Below are positions 1 through 11,981 of a stretch of 64,000 nucleotides of DNA, in pieces. The stretch comes from Tubiluchus corallicola (lineage: Eukaryota; Priapulida; Priapulimorpha; Priapulimorphida; Tubiluchidae): contig JAQGDQ010000045.1 of NCBI GenBank assembly GCA_030141605.1, positions 682,001 to 746,000 of the forward strand, written 5' to 3'. A program made the translations under genes and the position numbers. Under the pieces are notes generated by a model. That model saw only the letters and a program-made list of their open reading frames with translations, did no database searches and was not told where the DNA came from. Each line of letters begins with the position of its first letter. The stretch's first letter is position 1.

Positions 1-154
1 GTTTCCTGTTTTTAGCTAGGAAATACACTATTGATGGTTTCAACTGTGAAGTCACAGAAGCTCTAGTGGTGGAAACACCAATCTCTCTATGAAGCCTTAC
101 ACCAGCAATTTTTTTTAATATGAACAATATAGACAACTTTGACAAAGAACTTAC

Positions 155-3100
155 CGGCAAACATAGCTGTAATGCTAGCTCTATAAACATTTGTGAGAGA
201 GGCTAATTCACCGGTAGCCAAAATTACTTTGAGGTGAGCCTCTCCACAGGCTTCCTTCATTTGTCTGACTTCTTCATAAACACCTAATCAACAGAAAACA
301 ATAATTTTCAAATGGTAATGTAAAATTTATTTATAAATATTAACAATTAATAGTAAGATACACTAAAATTAGGGCAAATTTATGATTTTGCTGGGAGAAC
401 TTGAAATGAAATTCAAAAACCAAAAAAAAATTATAACTTACAGTAGTTTAAAATACAAATAGCATATATTTATTACAATAGTTTAAAATACAAATAGCAT
501 ATATTTCAGTACTTTAAAAAATACAATTTAAACAACACATCACAATTTATTTAAATAACAGCATTTAAAAGAATTTTAATGAGTTGGCTAAATGTGTAGT
601 AACAGATAAGCTAACCCAGAGAAGAACAGACAGAAAAAGTTCTTTCACAGTAGAATACTGCATTTGGGAATGGTTGACATATCAGAATGAAGTGATGACA
701 CAAACACATTTAGTACCATCACTAATAATAATCTTGACATTAAGATTATAATAATTATAACGAAGTGCTCAATCTACATTACGACATACCAAAATCCTGA
801 TATCTACCAAAATATTTGCTCCTGATAGCCTGTAATACTCCACTACAATGCAGTAAACGTTATATACCAGACATATTTTTAAGCCGTCACATGCCAAAAT
901 GTCAATATCTGCGATTAATATTGGATATTTTGCAGGGAGCATTTAAAAAGCGGAGTTAGAATGATTTTTAGGATTTTATAATTAGATGTTACAGAATTAA
1001 ACAATTAGAACCAGAGTGAAATTATCTGCAAATGAAGGAAGTTCTTTTAAAGTTATTACAAACTACAGCAGCTCAGTAAGGCAGATCAAACAACAAGATA
1101 TTGACTTATGAAAATGGATACCCATTAACAAACTTTTTGTAAATCTTTTATTACATAAACAAGAATTATAATAAGTATATGTGCAGATTTATGTGCAAAA
1201 TTATGCAGATTTCTTTTGAATGTCGATAATAAATCAAGCAAATAAGAGACTAGGGCAGAACTGGGCTATTTCCCCATTTGTTAAAATAATTAAAGATACA
1301 ATCCGTTACTGGATACATATTGTTAGTCAACCTTATGATAGTTATGTATACCAACCTTATAACGAAAACCGAAACTTAGCTAAGAAGTGCTTTTGTTGGA
1401 CTATTTTTGTTAAGTATATATTATGTGCATATGGCTTTGGACATGTTTGGAATCACCAGACAATATTTTCACCTAAGCGACTACTTAATAAATTAGAAGA
1501 AAAAATAAAAACTGATTATACTCTATTTTGGAAAGAAGAAATCCATAATGATAACAAACCTGATGGTCGAAACAAACTGCGAATGTAACGAACCTTCAAA
1601 AAACAATATCAACTAGAAAACTATTTACTTTCTGGCTATTCCAAATATGCTGTAATAAAATTTACAAAACTGAGAATCAGCTCTCATAGTTTGTGTATTG
1701 AAAGGAGGAGGTACGTTAAACCTAGAAAAACTGCAGCTGCGAATCGTATATACTCATACTGTTTAAGAAATGAAATCGAAGACTAATTACCCTTTGTTAT
1801 AAAATTCACATATTACAATGAACTTAGAGAAAAATTATATAATCGCATCAATGTAATTATCCTCATGAGCGATGCTGATAAATTTTTATTCTTGATGGGA
1901 AGTAATAATTCAGAAGTAATTAAGGCATTTATTGATTATGTTGAAAAAGTGCTTTTAAGACATGATGAACAGCATCATGCAATGATCATATCATTGAAAA
2001 TGAGGCCTAATGAATACATCTTCTGATATTCTGATTTCAAAATTCTGATATTTTAAAAGACAGAAATTACTACTATTAAAGTGAGTACTAGGTCACAAGT
2101 TTTACTGACATTATTATGCAAATTATGTGCCAGTAATCCTAACCTTTCCAATTGCCAGATAATGCATAATTTCTATTTATTACAACATCTATTTCCATTG
2201 CACCATCAGCAACAGCTTGTGTAATTTCTGATAACCGAGTCTTGAGAGGAGTTTGACCACTTGGAAATCCGGTAGCAACTAAAATGAAACATAAGTAAAC
2301 TCATAATTCTACATAAACTTTGGATGTCACAACAAATTTCAAAACTGGGCTGGTTCTTTTTAACTGATCCGCACATAAGTTAACCTTTAATATATGCGAG
2401 TGGTAGAATATTATACTCGACAAGAAGAAAACTCGATACTGAAAGAAGCTTGATAATTTCCTTATTTTAATGTATATGTTATAAATTATAAATTTGAAGG
2501 TGTGAAATTTGATGTGTAATTTTCAGGATTTTTCTAATCAGTAAAAATTAAAACATGTTACTGTGTAAATTTCAGTACAAATGTGTGCTACAGTAACATG
2601 CCTGATGCAACAGATACTTTAGTGCAGCAACATTCTTTCAAGTACTTGACACAATCGGCCACACGTTCTGGATACACACATACAGCTGCTGCTGTGATCC
2701 CTGTAAAATAACAAAACAGCTTGAAACAGATTTGGTTGCATTAGGCACACGCACACATAAGTTATATCAGCATTGTAAATTAAGCTAATATTCTTTCGAT
2801 ACCAAATACATAATTGTTACAAGATAAGCTAGCTACAAAACACAATAACATCAAGCTTTTTATTGCTAAACATAATGTTAACTTTAAAATTAGACTCTAA
2901 ACAAATGACAAATTATTAATCAAACGGTAAAGTACACATTGAACTCAGGTACCTTTATCCTTGACTCCCATGGCATTAATCAAGTCTTCTCGTACAGGAT
3001 TTGCAGCTTTAAAACAAAGCCTCTGCACATTTGCAGGTGTGTCATCACCAGATAACGTAGTCAAGTCTATGCAAGTAACAGTTCTCAACAGCCATGCAGC

Positions 3101-4190
3101 CTAGAAGTACAAGAACACTTAAGCTGAACAGAGATTATTGTACTAAGAAAAAGATGTGCCTTTTGAATGAGAAAAAATGGCAGGTGCAAGCCGATACATT
3201 TTTATTGTTGGACACCTAAGCCAAAATAAGTCGCATAAAAAGGAAGCAAATTCCAGGAATTTAATTGTTCTTGGAATTCTATAAACTCTTTTAAAGATAT
3301 ATCAGTCTGTTCAATGTGGCATGAATAAGCTAATCTTCTTCTTGATGTTGATCAATTCTTGCATGGAGGAAACAAATACAAAAAAGAGGAATACAAATAC
3401 TGTGAAGTAAACAAACAAGCCTAGGTAAAGCAAACTCTCTCTGATAATTTGATTGCTGTCTGTAAGACAGAACAGAAAACATGCAAGACTTTTTCTACTC
3501 TTCAGGTGAATACTAAGCAGCCATTTAGTAGTTGTAATGCAGCAACAACAATGCTAATTAGACAAACCTTACACACCTGCCATTGCTTTTTCACTGTCCG
3601 TCGAGTGAGAAGTTCAGACGATCTCTTTTTCACTGCAGGTAGGTTTACCCTAGTGCTCATTAACCATTCCAAATCTAAAAGATAATAACCATTAGCTTTA
3701 ATACACTTTTAGGGAAAAATTTAAGTTAGTAAAAGAAAGGCTACACTTTTATTACTGATAAGGCCATGCAAAAGCATTATGTGCAAAGTTGCAATTATTT
3801 AGAAATCAACTACTATAGAATGACAAATGCCAACAGCTTTACTGCAAACATTTCCAAGTAGTAGCATAAAAATAATGGGTATTCACAACCATGATGGTTC
3901 AGTACTTTAATGAAAATTTGTGAAAATGGTTCAGTTCAACTTTCATTTTGGAATACTCCAGTTCTCTCGTTCTGGCAAAAGGCTTTTTCCTAGATTTCCA
4001 ATAGCACAAGTGAATACATGGCAGTTTTTGTGGTTTCTTGCACCCCTTCCACTTATATGTATGTTGTATAGGTAAACGATAACGTTCAACTAGAATGAGA
4101 GCATCCTGATCAGAGAAGTCCTCTCCGCTGCCTCTCGTGCTCCGCCAGTGAACTGATCCTGCCACGATGTTCACCGAAGGTATCATACAT
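155..4190 (-). CDS. DERA: Deoxyribose-phosphate aldolase, 5' part (3' end off the window)
   Basis: DERA cleaves 2-deoxyribose 5-phosphate to acetaldehyde and glyceraldehyde 3-phosphate in the cytosol. Six exons read from right to left: 4175-4190 (tentative), 3577-3674, 2953-3100, 2602-2700, 2144-2278 and 155-283. All internal junctions keep phase (mostly phase 1; 3577/3100 is phase 0). The translation shows family blocks in order: RRTVKKQWQAAWLL, IDLTTLSGDDTPANVQRLC, AAAVCVYPERV, SVATGFPSGQTPLKTRL, EIDVVINR, then ACGEAHLKVILATGELASL and TNVYRASITAM. The aspartate of EIDVV matches an active-site residue. The Schiff-base lysine block (KTSTG) should lie in the next exon, beyond position 1. About 208 of roughly 318 usual residues are present. 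The start is weak: ATG at 4190 gives MYDTF before the conserved DLEW. An overlapping upstream ATG makes a three-codon uORF. Confidence 0.93.
1220..2035 (+). mobile_element. Decayed non-LTR retrotransposon 3' coding relic
   Basis: This lies in the DERA intron between exons 5 and 6, on the opposite strand. An open stretch at 1220-1588 and the frames after it read like the C-terminal tail after a LINE reverse transcriptase: KFTKLRISSHSLCIERRRY, then a Cys pair (ICSYC) and an EIED segment, then LREKLYNRINVI. Stops and frame changes interrupt it, so it is a dead fragment. The class is inferred from pattern only. Confidence 0.5.
2602..2700 (-). CDS. DERA: DERA exon 4, followed by a GC donor
   Basis: The acceptor TTTTACAG precedes 2700. 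The exon codes for GITAAAVCVYPERV to KVSVAS. Homology requires the exon to end at GCATCAG, because the next exon continues with VATGFPSGQ. The bases that follow are GCATGT, so this intron (2279-2601) looks like a GC-AG intron rather than GT-AG. Confidence 0.85.
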
Positions 4191-4399
4191 TCATATTTCG
4201 AACTAGTTCTTCAAAGTTTCATTCCGTCTGTTGTAGACAATGAGGCGTTACTATTTATTAGATAACTCCACCCACTCCTTTCTGCAGCTAATAGCGTACG
4301 TTCTGCTACTCCTAAAGCTAGATTTGGTTAAACTTGCCGAAAATCTACATAGCTACAAATACATAATCCCAACAAAAGTTCAGGCATTGACGGCCATTT

Positions 4400-5420
4400 T
4401 CTTCATAAACACTCACATTATGGTGTTCGAGGTTTGTCTTATAACTGGTTTGAAAATTATCTGTCTAACAGAATCCAAGTAGTCAGATGCAATAACTGTC
4501 TTTCTAAATTTCAAATTATAACATGCGGTGTGCCACAAGGATCCATATTAGGACCATTATTATTTTTATTTACATAAACGATCTAAACAAGTTACTAAAT
4601 AGAAATAATCTATTTCGATTTGCTGATGACACTACTTTGTTTTTTGACTTGTGTTATCACTCTGTTGCAGAAAAAGATCAACTCTTAAAATTAGTTGCTG
4701 ACTGATTCAAGGCAAATGTACTATCATTAAATCCCCCAAAAACAAAATGTGTTATTTTCCATTCTAGAAATAAAAAATTACCTGATAATTATGACCTATA
4801 TATATATATAAATTGATGGAGTAATTATTGAAAGAGTTAAAACTATAAAATTGCTAGGGTTTTGCTTTATGAAAAACTTGATTGGAGGTCCAATGTTAAT
4901 TATATAAGTTCAAAAATTGCAAAAAATGTTAGCATCATCTCAATTATTAAAAACAAATTACACAACTTTCACTAAATAACACTATATAACTGTTTAATAT
5001 TACCCTATTTAACTTACTGTTGTATTCTATGGGGGAAAACATATCCAACAAACTTATATTATTTAGCCAGACACCAGGTAGGTTTTTGGGAATCACTTAT
5101 TTAATTTAACTAAACAAGCCCCAACTGAACTTTAAAATGAGTTTTAAATTTAGTTTTTTACCACCTCACTATCTATTTGTACAAAACACACCCCAGTTTT
5201 TTAACCCTGCATTTCATAAATCCTGTCACATGTAATCACCAATATCACTTTACTAGATTTAATGAACATTATATTCCATTTTGCAGGACCAATGTTCCAG
5301 AATTTAGTGCACCAAATCTACGGGATAAAACATCAATTTATATCACAACACATTGAAAATTATTTGGCTTTAAAGATATATATGAAATCTCTTCTGCTCA
5401 AATCTTACTTATAACGCATT
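4400..5420 (+). mobile_element. Non-LTR retrotransposon reverse transcriptase fragment
   Basis: The broken frames read as the middle and end of a CR1/Jockey-type reverse transcriptase: HYGVRGLSYNWFENYLSNR, then CGVPQGSILGPLLFLF, a frameshift, INDLNK, the catalytic FADD in FRFADDTTLFF, SLNPPKTKCVIFHSRN, LDWRSNVNYISSKIAKNV and LPYLTYCCILWGK. The 5' half (endonuclease) is absent. Stops and frameshifts show it is inactive. A perfect hairpin lies about 160 bases past the last coding trace. Confidence 0.8.
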
Positions 5421-5576
5421 TTTGGGTTTTGCCATGAAGTGCGATAATTATGGTACATCCCGCGACTGGTTACTTTACAGTTTATATTTTTATGGTTTTT
5501 CATAAGGTCTCTGCTGAACTCCCTGTTTTTCTATAATTCGTTCTCTTGCTAATAAAACAGTTTTTTCTCCACTTCT

Positions 5577-5614
5577 CATGGTGGTCTTACAAGATTTGCT
5601 TCTTGACCACCATG
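5577..5614. repeat. Perfect 10-bp hairpin downstream of the LINE fragment
   Basis: CATGGTGGTC (5577-5586) pairs exactly with GACCACCATG (5605-5614) around an 18-base loop. It sits where the 3' untranslated region of the plus-strand LINE fragment would be. Confidence 0.7.
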
Positions 5615-5799
5615 CATCATATATTTCCTGTTGATAAAATATTATGTAGTTAGTAACTATATTAATATATTACAATTATTGTAATTACAATTCATTTGAT
5701 GTATAACAGTTACAATGTGATAATATAAACTCTTTTTGTCACACTGACAAATATTATACCTTATACCTTATCCAAAATAAGGACATAGATGGTAACTAT

Positions 5800-8700
5800 C
5801 TATAAACGGTATTCTCTCATATGCCTTTTGCAACTGTCGACTGATGAAGCACAGATGGTTGATGACGAAAGATGATTCCATGGTTGAACTACACGATACC
5901 CAAAGAAGTGTGATCTGATGTTGGTTCTAGCTGGTTGCACAAATAATTTACGACTCATGACAATGCAGAACTCTGTGAGGCCTGGAAAAAAGTCTGCCTC
6001 AGTCAGAACAGTATTTCCACTAATTATTTTGAAGCAGTTCACAAGGTCTACAGTCTCACGCCTTTGTTAAAGAGTACAAAATGAAGCGGGATCCAAATCA
6101 ATAGTAAGACGAGAACATCTATCCTGAGTTTTTTCGAGAGCATTCTTGAAAGTAGAGTACTAAGGTGACCATACAACGGGCTCGTATTCCATATTGGGTT
6201 GAACAACAGCTTTATAGAGAGGAATAATTACTGCTGCACTTCTTGATATCACACACTGCTTAATCGTGCCAAAATGAATGTTTACTTTTGCAATGATATG
6301 ATTCACATGGGAATTCCATTTGAGGTCATTTGAAATCATTACTCCCAAGTCTCTAATACAACATTTTCAGCTATTTGAGCATTATTTAGAAAGTAAGGTG
6401 TAATAGATTTAGGGCGTATTCTAAGTAAAGCACATGTACTGGGTTTAAGTGTCATCAACCATTTACTGCACCAGTCTAAAATTTCATTCAAGTCATGTTG
6501 TAAAATATAACGATCAAGATCGTCTCAAATTGGATGAAAGGGCTTTAAATCATCAACAAATAATGGGATGCTAGTCCCAGTGGAAATACAATCGGTAATA
6601 TCATTTATAAAAATAAGGAAGCAGTATGGGCCACTCAAGGTTCCTTGAGGGATATCACCTATAACGGGGCGTCATTCAGTGTTTATACCGTTAAGAACAA
6701 CATGGTGGAAACGATGAGTAAGAAGGTAACTGAACCACTTAAGAAGCTTACCTCTTACACCAGACTATTCCATCTTAAATAAGAGACATTGGTAGGGGAC
6801 AGAATCAAATGCCTTTTTGAAATCAAGATAAAGTACAACAATATCAGGCAAAGTAGGATCATCAAAGAAGCAAGTCCACTGATTTAAACATGACAACAGA
6901 TTAGGGACGACTGAACGTAGAGGAAGAGAACCTCTTGTTGGGACTTATATATTCATTCAGTTTAAATAAGAAAGGTTAGAATCTTGTCCCATAATACGGA
7001 TTCAAAGCATTTGAAGACAACCACTAAAGATATGGGGCAAAGATCATCATACGAATACATGCATTTGACTGTTTAAGGATGGGATTAATGTTAAAGTTAA
7101 GCCAGCACTGGGGGAGGACTCCAGATTCAAGAGCCTAATCGAACAAAAGGAAAAGAGGGAGAGTAAGCTGGAGAACACAGGATTTTAAAATAAAGCCACG
7201 AACTTCATCGGGCCTTGTAGCCTTAAATGGTGTTAAGTTAACAACCTTAGCATATACATGGTTAATATTGAAATTAATGTCATTTAGAGAATCAGCATTC
7301 CAGCCAGAAGAAGGAATAGGCAATACATTATCATCAAGCTCATGGGCGAAGAAAGAAGAGAAAGCATCATTTATGGTAGAAGCAACCTTTTTAAGACAAA
7401 TAACAACATTATTGTTACAATCTTTAATGGAAATAATACAGTTGGAAGGCTTACTATAAAAGTATATACTATACCTGAAGAATTCCTTACCATTTTTGCT
7501 CAACCTACTTGCAAGTCTATTTTCGTACCTCATCCTTGCATGGCGAATAGACAACCTTAACTACAGGGGTTGCCTGGTGTACTCAGCAAGAGTGCTACAC
7601 AAATTAGTACGATTCCACAGCCTCCAAAGTTTAAGCTTCTTAGATTTAGCTTGTGGACACATTTATCATTTTGCCAAGGTGCACACAACTTTTTACACTC
7701 AGACTTAGAGGTTCTGCTCAGAGGGACAAAATTATCAACAGCATAGTTGTAGGGGTGGAAGAAAAGGTCCAGGTACTTATAACATTACAATTACTCATAG
7801 CGCCAGTTAATGTATGCAAAAAATGACGCAACTGAGGTAGTAAAGCTTTGCGATAGGCTCTCCATGGTATAATATTTTCATATGTGTAAGAGAAATCAAC
7901 AGAAAATTTAAGGCTAGTATCATGGTCACTAATTGAAAAACCAAGGTTAGTAATGCAAAAGTTGATTTTTTTCAGGACAGTTGCATAATAGGAGTTCTAA
8001 ATACTTCTTATCACAGGTAGGGAAGTTAATGTGTTGGGTCAACAAATTTTCATTAATGATTTCCAAAAACAGAACATCAAAAGCAGTATGGGGCAAAGGG
8101 TCAGGCCAAACTAAGTTAGACATATTGAAATAAGCACAAATCACAGTGTCATTACTAGAACATATTGTAGGGCACCGAATAATCCACTAGCCGAAGTAGG
8201 ACACTTCTGGTAAAACGCATGTGTTAAATTTGCGGAACAGCAGTGTCGTACATGGGCAGCCCAAGTAGGACACTAGCGATTTCTGTCAAGAATCGAGATT
8301 TATGACATAATAAAACATAAAACTATATTTGTTTTATAAAAAAGTAACTCTATAATAATGATGGATAGTCCTTGACAATTAACAAATATATTTTTTACAA
8401 CAATATAATCATTATAATTAGTTCTATAAATATAATCATAATATTAAACTGAGTATGAAACTATGTAAGGCACATAACTCGCTAACCCGTTTACTTGGTA
8501 GAAAACAATTATTTGTCCAAGAGGGAGTGAAAAGGATCAACCTGTCTGTGAAGCGAGATAAAATAAAAAATGATATACCTTAAGCAAATGTCCAGTCTGT
8601 GAAGCAAGACAAAATAAAAAATGATATACCTTAAGCAAATGTTGCAATCACCTAAAAAGTGCGCTTATTTCACTTCAAGGAAAGTTAATATTGGCAAATA

Positions 8701-9740
8701 TTAATTCTTCTAACTCAGAATAAAATTCTTTTATTTTATCAGATGTATAATAAATTACTCAACGTGTATTGACAAGTTTAATTATTATTACATAAACAAG
8801 GACAACGGACGGTGTCAGTACGCTTAGCGACTCAATCCATGACCTGTCTCTAATATCCTGCTTGGACTAGCTTCTGTATGACGCGTCTTACTTAGGCAAG
8901 CCCATGTACGCCAATTGTCCTACTTCGGCTACTGGGTTACTCAGCGCCCAACACATATATCAACTGCTTTTCCAATTTCTCAAAGTACATCAGTATCAGA
9001 AACATCAAATGCAGCAATATAATCTGGGTTACATGAATGATAAAAACATAGAATATTCAACTTTTGTTGGCATGACAAATGAAGTTGAATACCGACAACC
9101 TCGGCAGTAACATTAACATCGAGTAAGGTAGCGTTTAATGCGGCTTTATAGATAATGGCTATGCCAGTCTGACTAACAGTAACAGTAACAAAGGAAATAC
9201 GCAATGCCTATCACGTATGGCCATAACCAGCAAGACAAATGGAAGTGTCGGAAACTTCATGATCAAACCATGTTTCACAGAAACAAATAAGATCGGGGTC
9301 ACTCGACAAAAGAAAATTATGCAAGTCAGAAAACTTACACACACATTAGTCATTACTAATTAAAAATCAAACAATTTAATCATTATTATGTCGGGATCCA
9401 GGATTTAGTTGTCAATTTGAAGAATTAATGATTCCGGGATTGGGAGAGGGACTAGCAGTAGATTTACACAAAGTATTTCGCTCATCAATAACGGATTAGT
9501 TAACAATACTGTCAATAGAACTGGTGACAGGATTAACTAGCTTACAAGAAATAACATTATTATAGTTATTTCCGAGATAACACTGGGGGTTGTAGTACAG
9601 TTCACTTTCACCAAATACTGATGATTTTTTTAGTGCACGCATTCACCAAGAATAAACATAAACCATCTTAATTATAGCCTTACCAAATTCACAACCCGTG
9701 TTTCCCGTGGACGCCATTCTGGAAGTCTGCGAAAGGCGAG
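5800..9740 (-). mobile_element. Near full-length decayed CR1/Jockey-like LINE, split by a MITE
   Basis: Read on the minus strand from about 9740 down, the broken frames give a start-like MASTGNTG, endonuclease-type blocks (SDPDLICFCETWFDHEVSD; QTGIAIIYKAALNATLL; FNMSNLVWPD; LLTQHINFPTCDKKYLELL), a linker (SPF/FSSFFAHELDD; LTPFKATRPDE), then reverse transcriptase with GDIPQGTLSGPYCFLIFIND and FVDDLKPFHP where FADD is usual. The C-terminal thumb (MISNDLKWNSHVNHIIAKV; SRKLFVQPARTNIRSHFFG) ends near 5800. Many stops and frameshifts make it a dead copy. A 740-bp MITE at 8190-8929 interrupts the endonuclease region. Confidence 0.85.
8190..8929. mobile_element. MITE 1 with TA target duplication, inside the LINE
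   Basis: Both ends carry the exact 14-base inverted repeat GCCGAAGTAGGACA (8190-8203 and its complement ending at 8929). TA flanks both sides (8188-8189, 8930-8931). It splits the LINE endonuclease frame, so it is the younger insertion. No transposase frame is visible, so it is non-autonomous. The TA target suggests the Tc1/mariner group or another TA-targeting superfamily. Its interior holds a roughly 54-base tandem doubling near 8540-8643 and is related to the interior of MITE 2 at 42821-43377. Confidence 0.85.
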
Positions 9741-10129
9741 CGGTCGCTTGAAATATTTTTTGTAGCAATTTTAAAATGTAACTCAGTCTTAACATGATAA
9801 CTATTTTCAATGCGCTAGCTTAATACCGATTCTATTCGGTATTTATTTAAGTTAAACAGGCCTACTGTCGTAGATTATTATTAACAATTTTTTTCAAATA
9901 AATTCTGAAGCGGCCTTTTATGTCAGCATTCGGTGCGAGTGGTAATGTACTTTTAATTAACGATTTTTAATCTCATTTATATTTACGTTTTTTGTATCAT
10001 CTATGTACTGTAACTTCTTTTTCCAAAACTAGATAAAGCTAGGCCAAAAATCTGGTTGATATTTAATTAATATATTTGTAAAGACGTTACTTATTTCTAA
10101 TTACATTATTATTATTTTTTCCCTTAGGA

Positions 10130-11420
10130 TGTTTTGGCAAAGCAAAAACATCTAGCAAAATCTTGCGATTATTTTAGGCGTCAAATCTTCAATTGAGCCT
10201 TTATACATGTAGACCAGATCTCTCGAAGTCCAGTACTTAACCAGCCTATTTTTAATGTATTTATACTAGGAGCTGTGGAGACCTAGCAATTTATTTGCTC
10301 TTCACTTATATAGCTTCAAATGATGTCCTTTTATTGAACTTCTATCAACCTATGGCCCTGAGATGTAGCTTGGGGCTAACAGTAGTGTCATACTTTCGGG
10401 GCAGGATTTTGCACATTTCTATCATGTAAATCTCTCTGCCGTCTCTCTGCCATTCAAGATGTGGCCTCACCAGCGCCTTGCCTTGTATAACCAAACAAAA
10501 GTATCTTGATCCATATTGATGAAGCTTCTCTGTATTATTCCACCATTGTCTTGTCTTTACTGATTTACTGATTGAATCTGCTTGCAGTCTTTTCCTTAAA
10601 TCAACTTATATTCACTAGTCTCTTTTACTACATTTAACGGCCGGTTTTGTTACCATTTTACCATGTTGTTGGGATCGTCCTGGACAACTTCTCTGTCTTC
10701 TTCTGATTGTTTCTCCCTATACAGTTTAGTGTCATCTGCAAACATCAGTGTACAATCGGCAATATTTTTTCGCAGATCATTGATATATATCACAAATAAC
10801 ATTGGACCGAGGTCACTTTACTGTAGTTCACTTCACTACACTTCACTTTACTATACCACTATGCGCTGGCTGCCATTGCGAACTACTTCCTTGAACCATT
10901 ATTTTCTGTTTTCTGCCTTGTAAAATTCCAGAAATCCAGGTGAGAATTTCTCTGTTGATATAGTAAGACTCAAGTCTTCGAAGAAGTCTGTGATGCGGTC
11001 CTTGGTGAAAAGCCTTTTCAAAATCTAAATAAATGGTATCCACTTAATCCCTATTATGTAGTGCTTTAGTCCATTTCTCCAGAGTCCACAACAAATGTAG
11101 ACTAGTAGAGTGGTTTATATATATATATGTATAGATCTGTTATTCAGTAAATAATCCAATATGTAGTGTCTGATAATCTTTCCCATCACTCTACAAACTA
11201 CTCTCGTTAGTGATATTGGTGGTAGTTGCTTGCCATCTTCCTTTTCCCTTTTTTACGTATAGCTGACACACTTGCATTTTTTCATGACACTCTTGCATTT
11301 TTTCAAGCTTGCAGGATTTGTCCTTGCGTTAACAACAAATTAAATAATGTTGTTAGTCATCCTTTTATTTCATCTGCCATTTCTTGTAATAGACATGGGG
11401 GACGTCTCTGTATCTAATAG
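10130..11420 (-). mobile_element. Reverse transcriptase fragment of a second CR1-like LINE
   Basis: Minus-strand frames give VCRVMGKIIRHYILDYLL, then DTIYLDFEKAFHQGPHHRLL and ESYYINREILTWISGILQGR with KQKIMVQGSSSQWQP. After a small insertion rich in TTCACT motifs (about 10815-10860) the frame resumes with GPMLFVIYINDLRKNIADC and the catalytic block LMFADDTKLYREKQSEED. Weaker traces run to about 10130. The family differs from the LINE at 5800-9740, since it has the IYLDFEKAF and FADDTKLY type blocks. It is broken and has no visible endonuclease. Confidence 0.8.
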
Positions 11421-11809
11421 TCTGCATTAATTTAATAATCTGATTAGATTAGAAGAGCTTAAATGCTAAACATTTTTTGTCATTTGGTAAACAAAATGCT
11501 TAGTGCAGTGAACGTAATGATCATAACAGTGCCATTGAACGAAAATAAATAATAATACTGAAGGTGGTGTGCTTCATAAATTGTCTTCCGAATCAAGAAT
11601 GAGTCGGTGATGAGAATGCAAAAGGCTTAGTCGCAGAATAGCTGTGTTGAAATAATTCTCTGAGACATTGTTAATATAGAATTTTTCGTTTACCGCTTTT
11701 GTCGGATTCTAAGACCATCAGTGTTTATTAATTGTTTTATGTGATCGTTAAGTATTTGTTATTTACTTTACATTACCTAAAATGTTTTTGTAGTTGGCAA
11801 TTGGTGACA

Positions 11810-11981
11810 ATGGGTGCATATAAATACATGCAAGAATTGTATCGCAAAAAACAGAGCGATGTTATGCGATTTCTCTTACGAGTACGATGTTGGCAGTATA
11901 GACAATTATCTGCAATTCATCGTGCAAGTCGTCCAACTAGACCAGATAAAGCGAGACGTCTGGGCTACAGAGCAAAACAAG
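11810..11981 (+). CDS. RPL15: RPL15 coding exon 1 (residues 1-57)
   Basis: Codes for [10 protein letters not shown] to LGYRAKQ plus one base of the next glycine codon. Donor GTAAGG starts at 11982. The frame also stays open upstream to 11732 but without family similarity, so ATG 11810 is the start. A C followed by pyrimidines (CTTTTG) near 11698 could be the TOP-type transcription start expected for a ribosomal protein gene, but this is only a guess. Confidence 0.97.
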
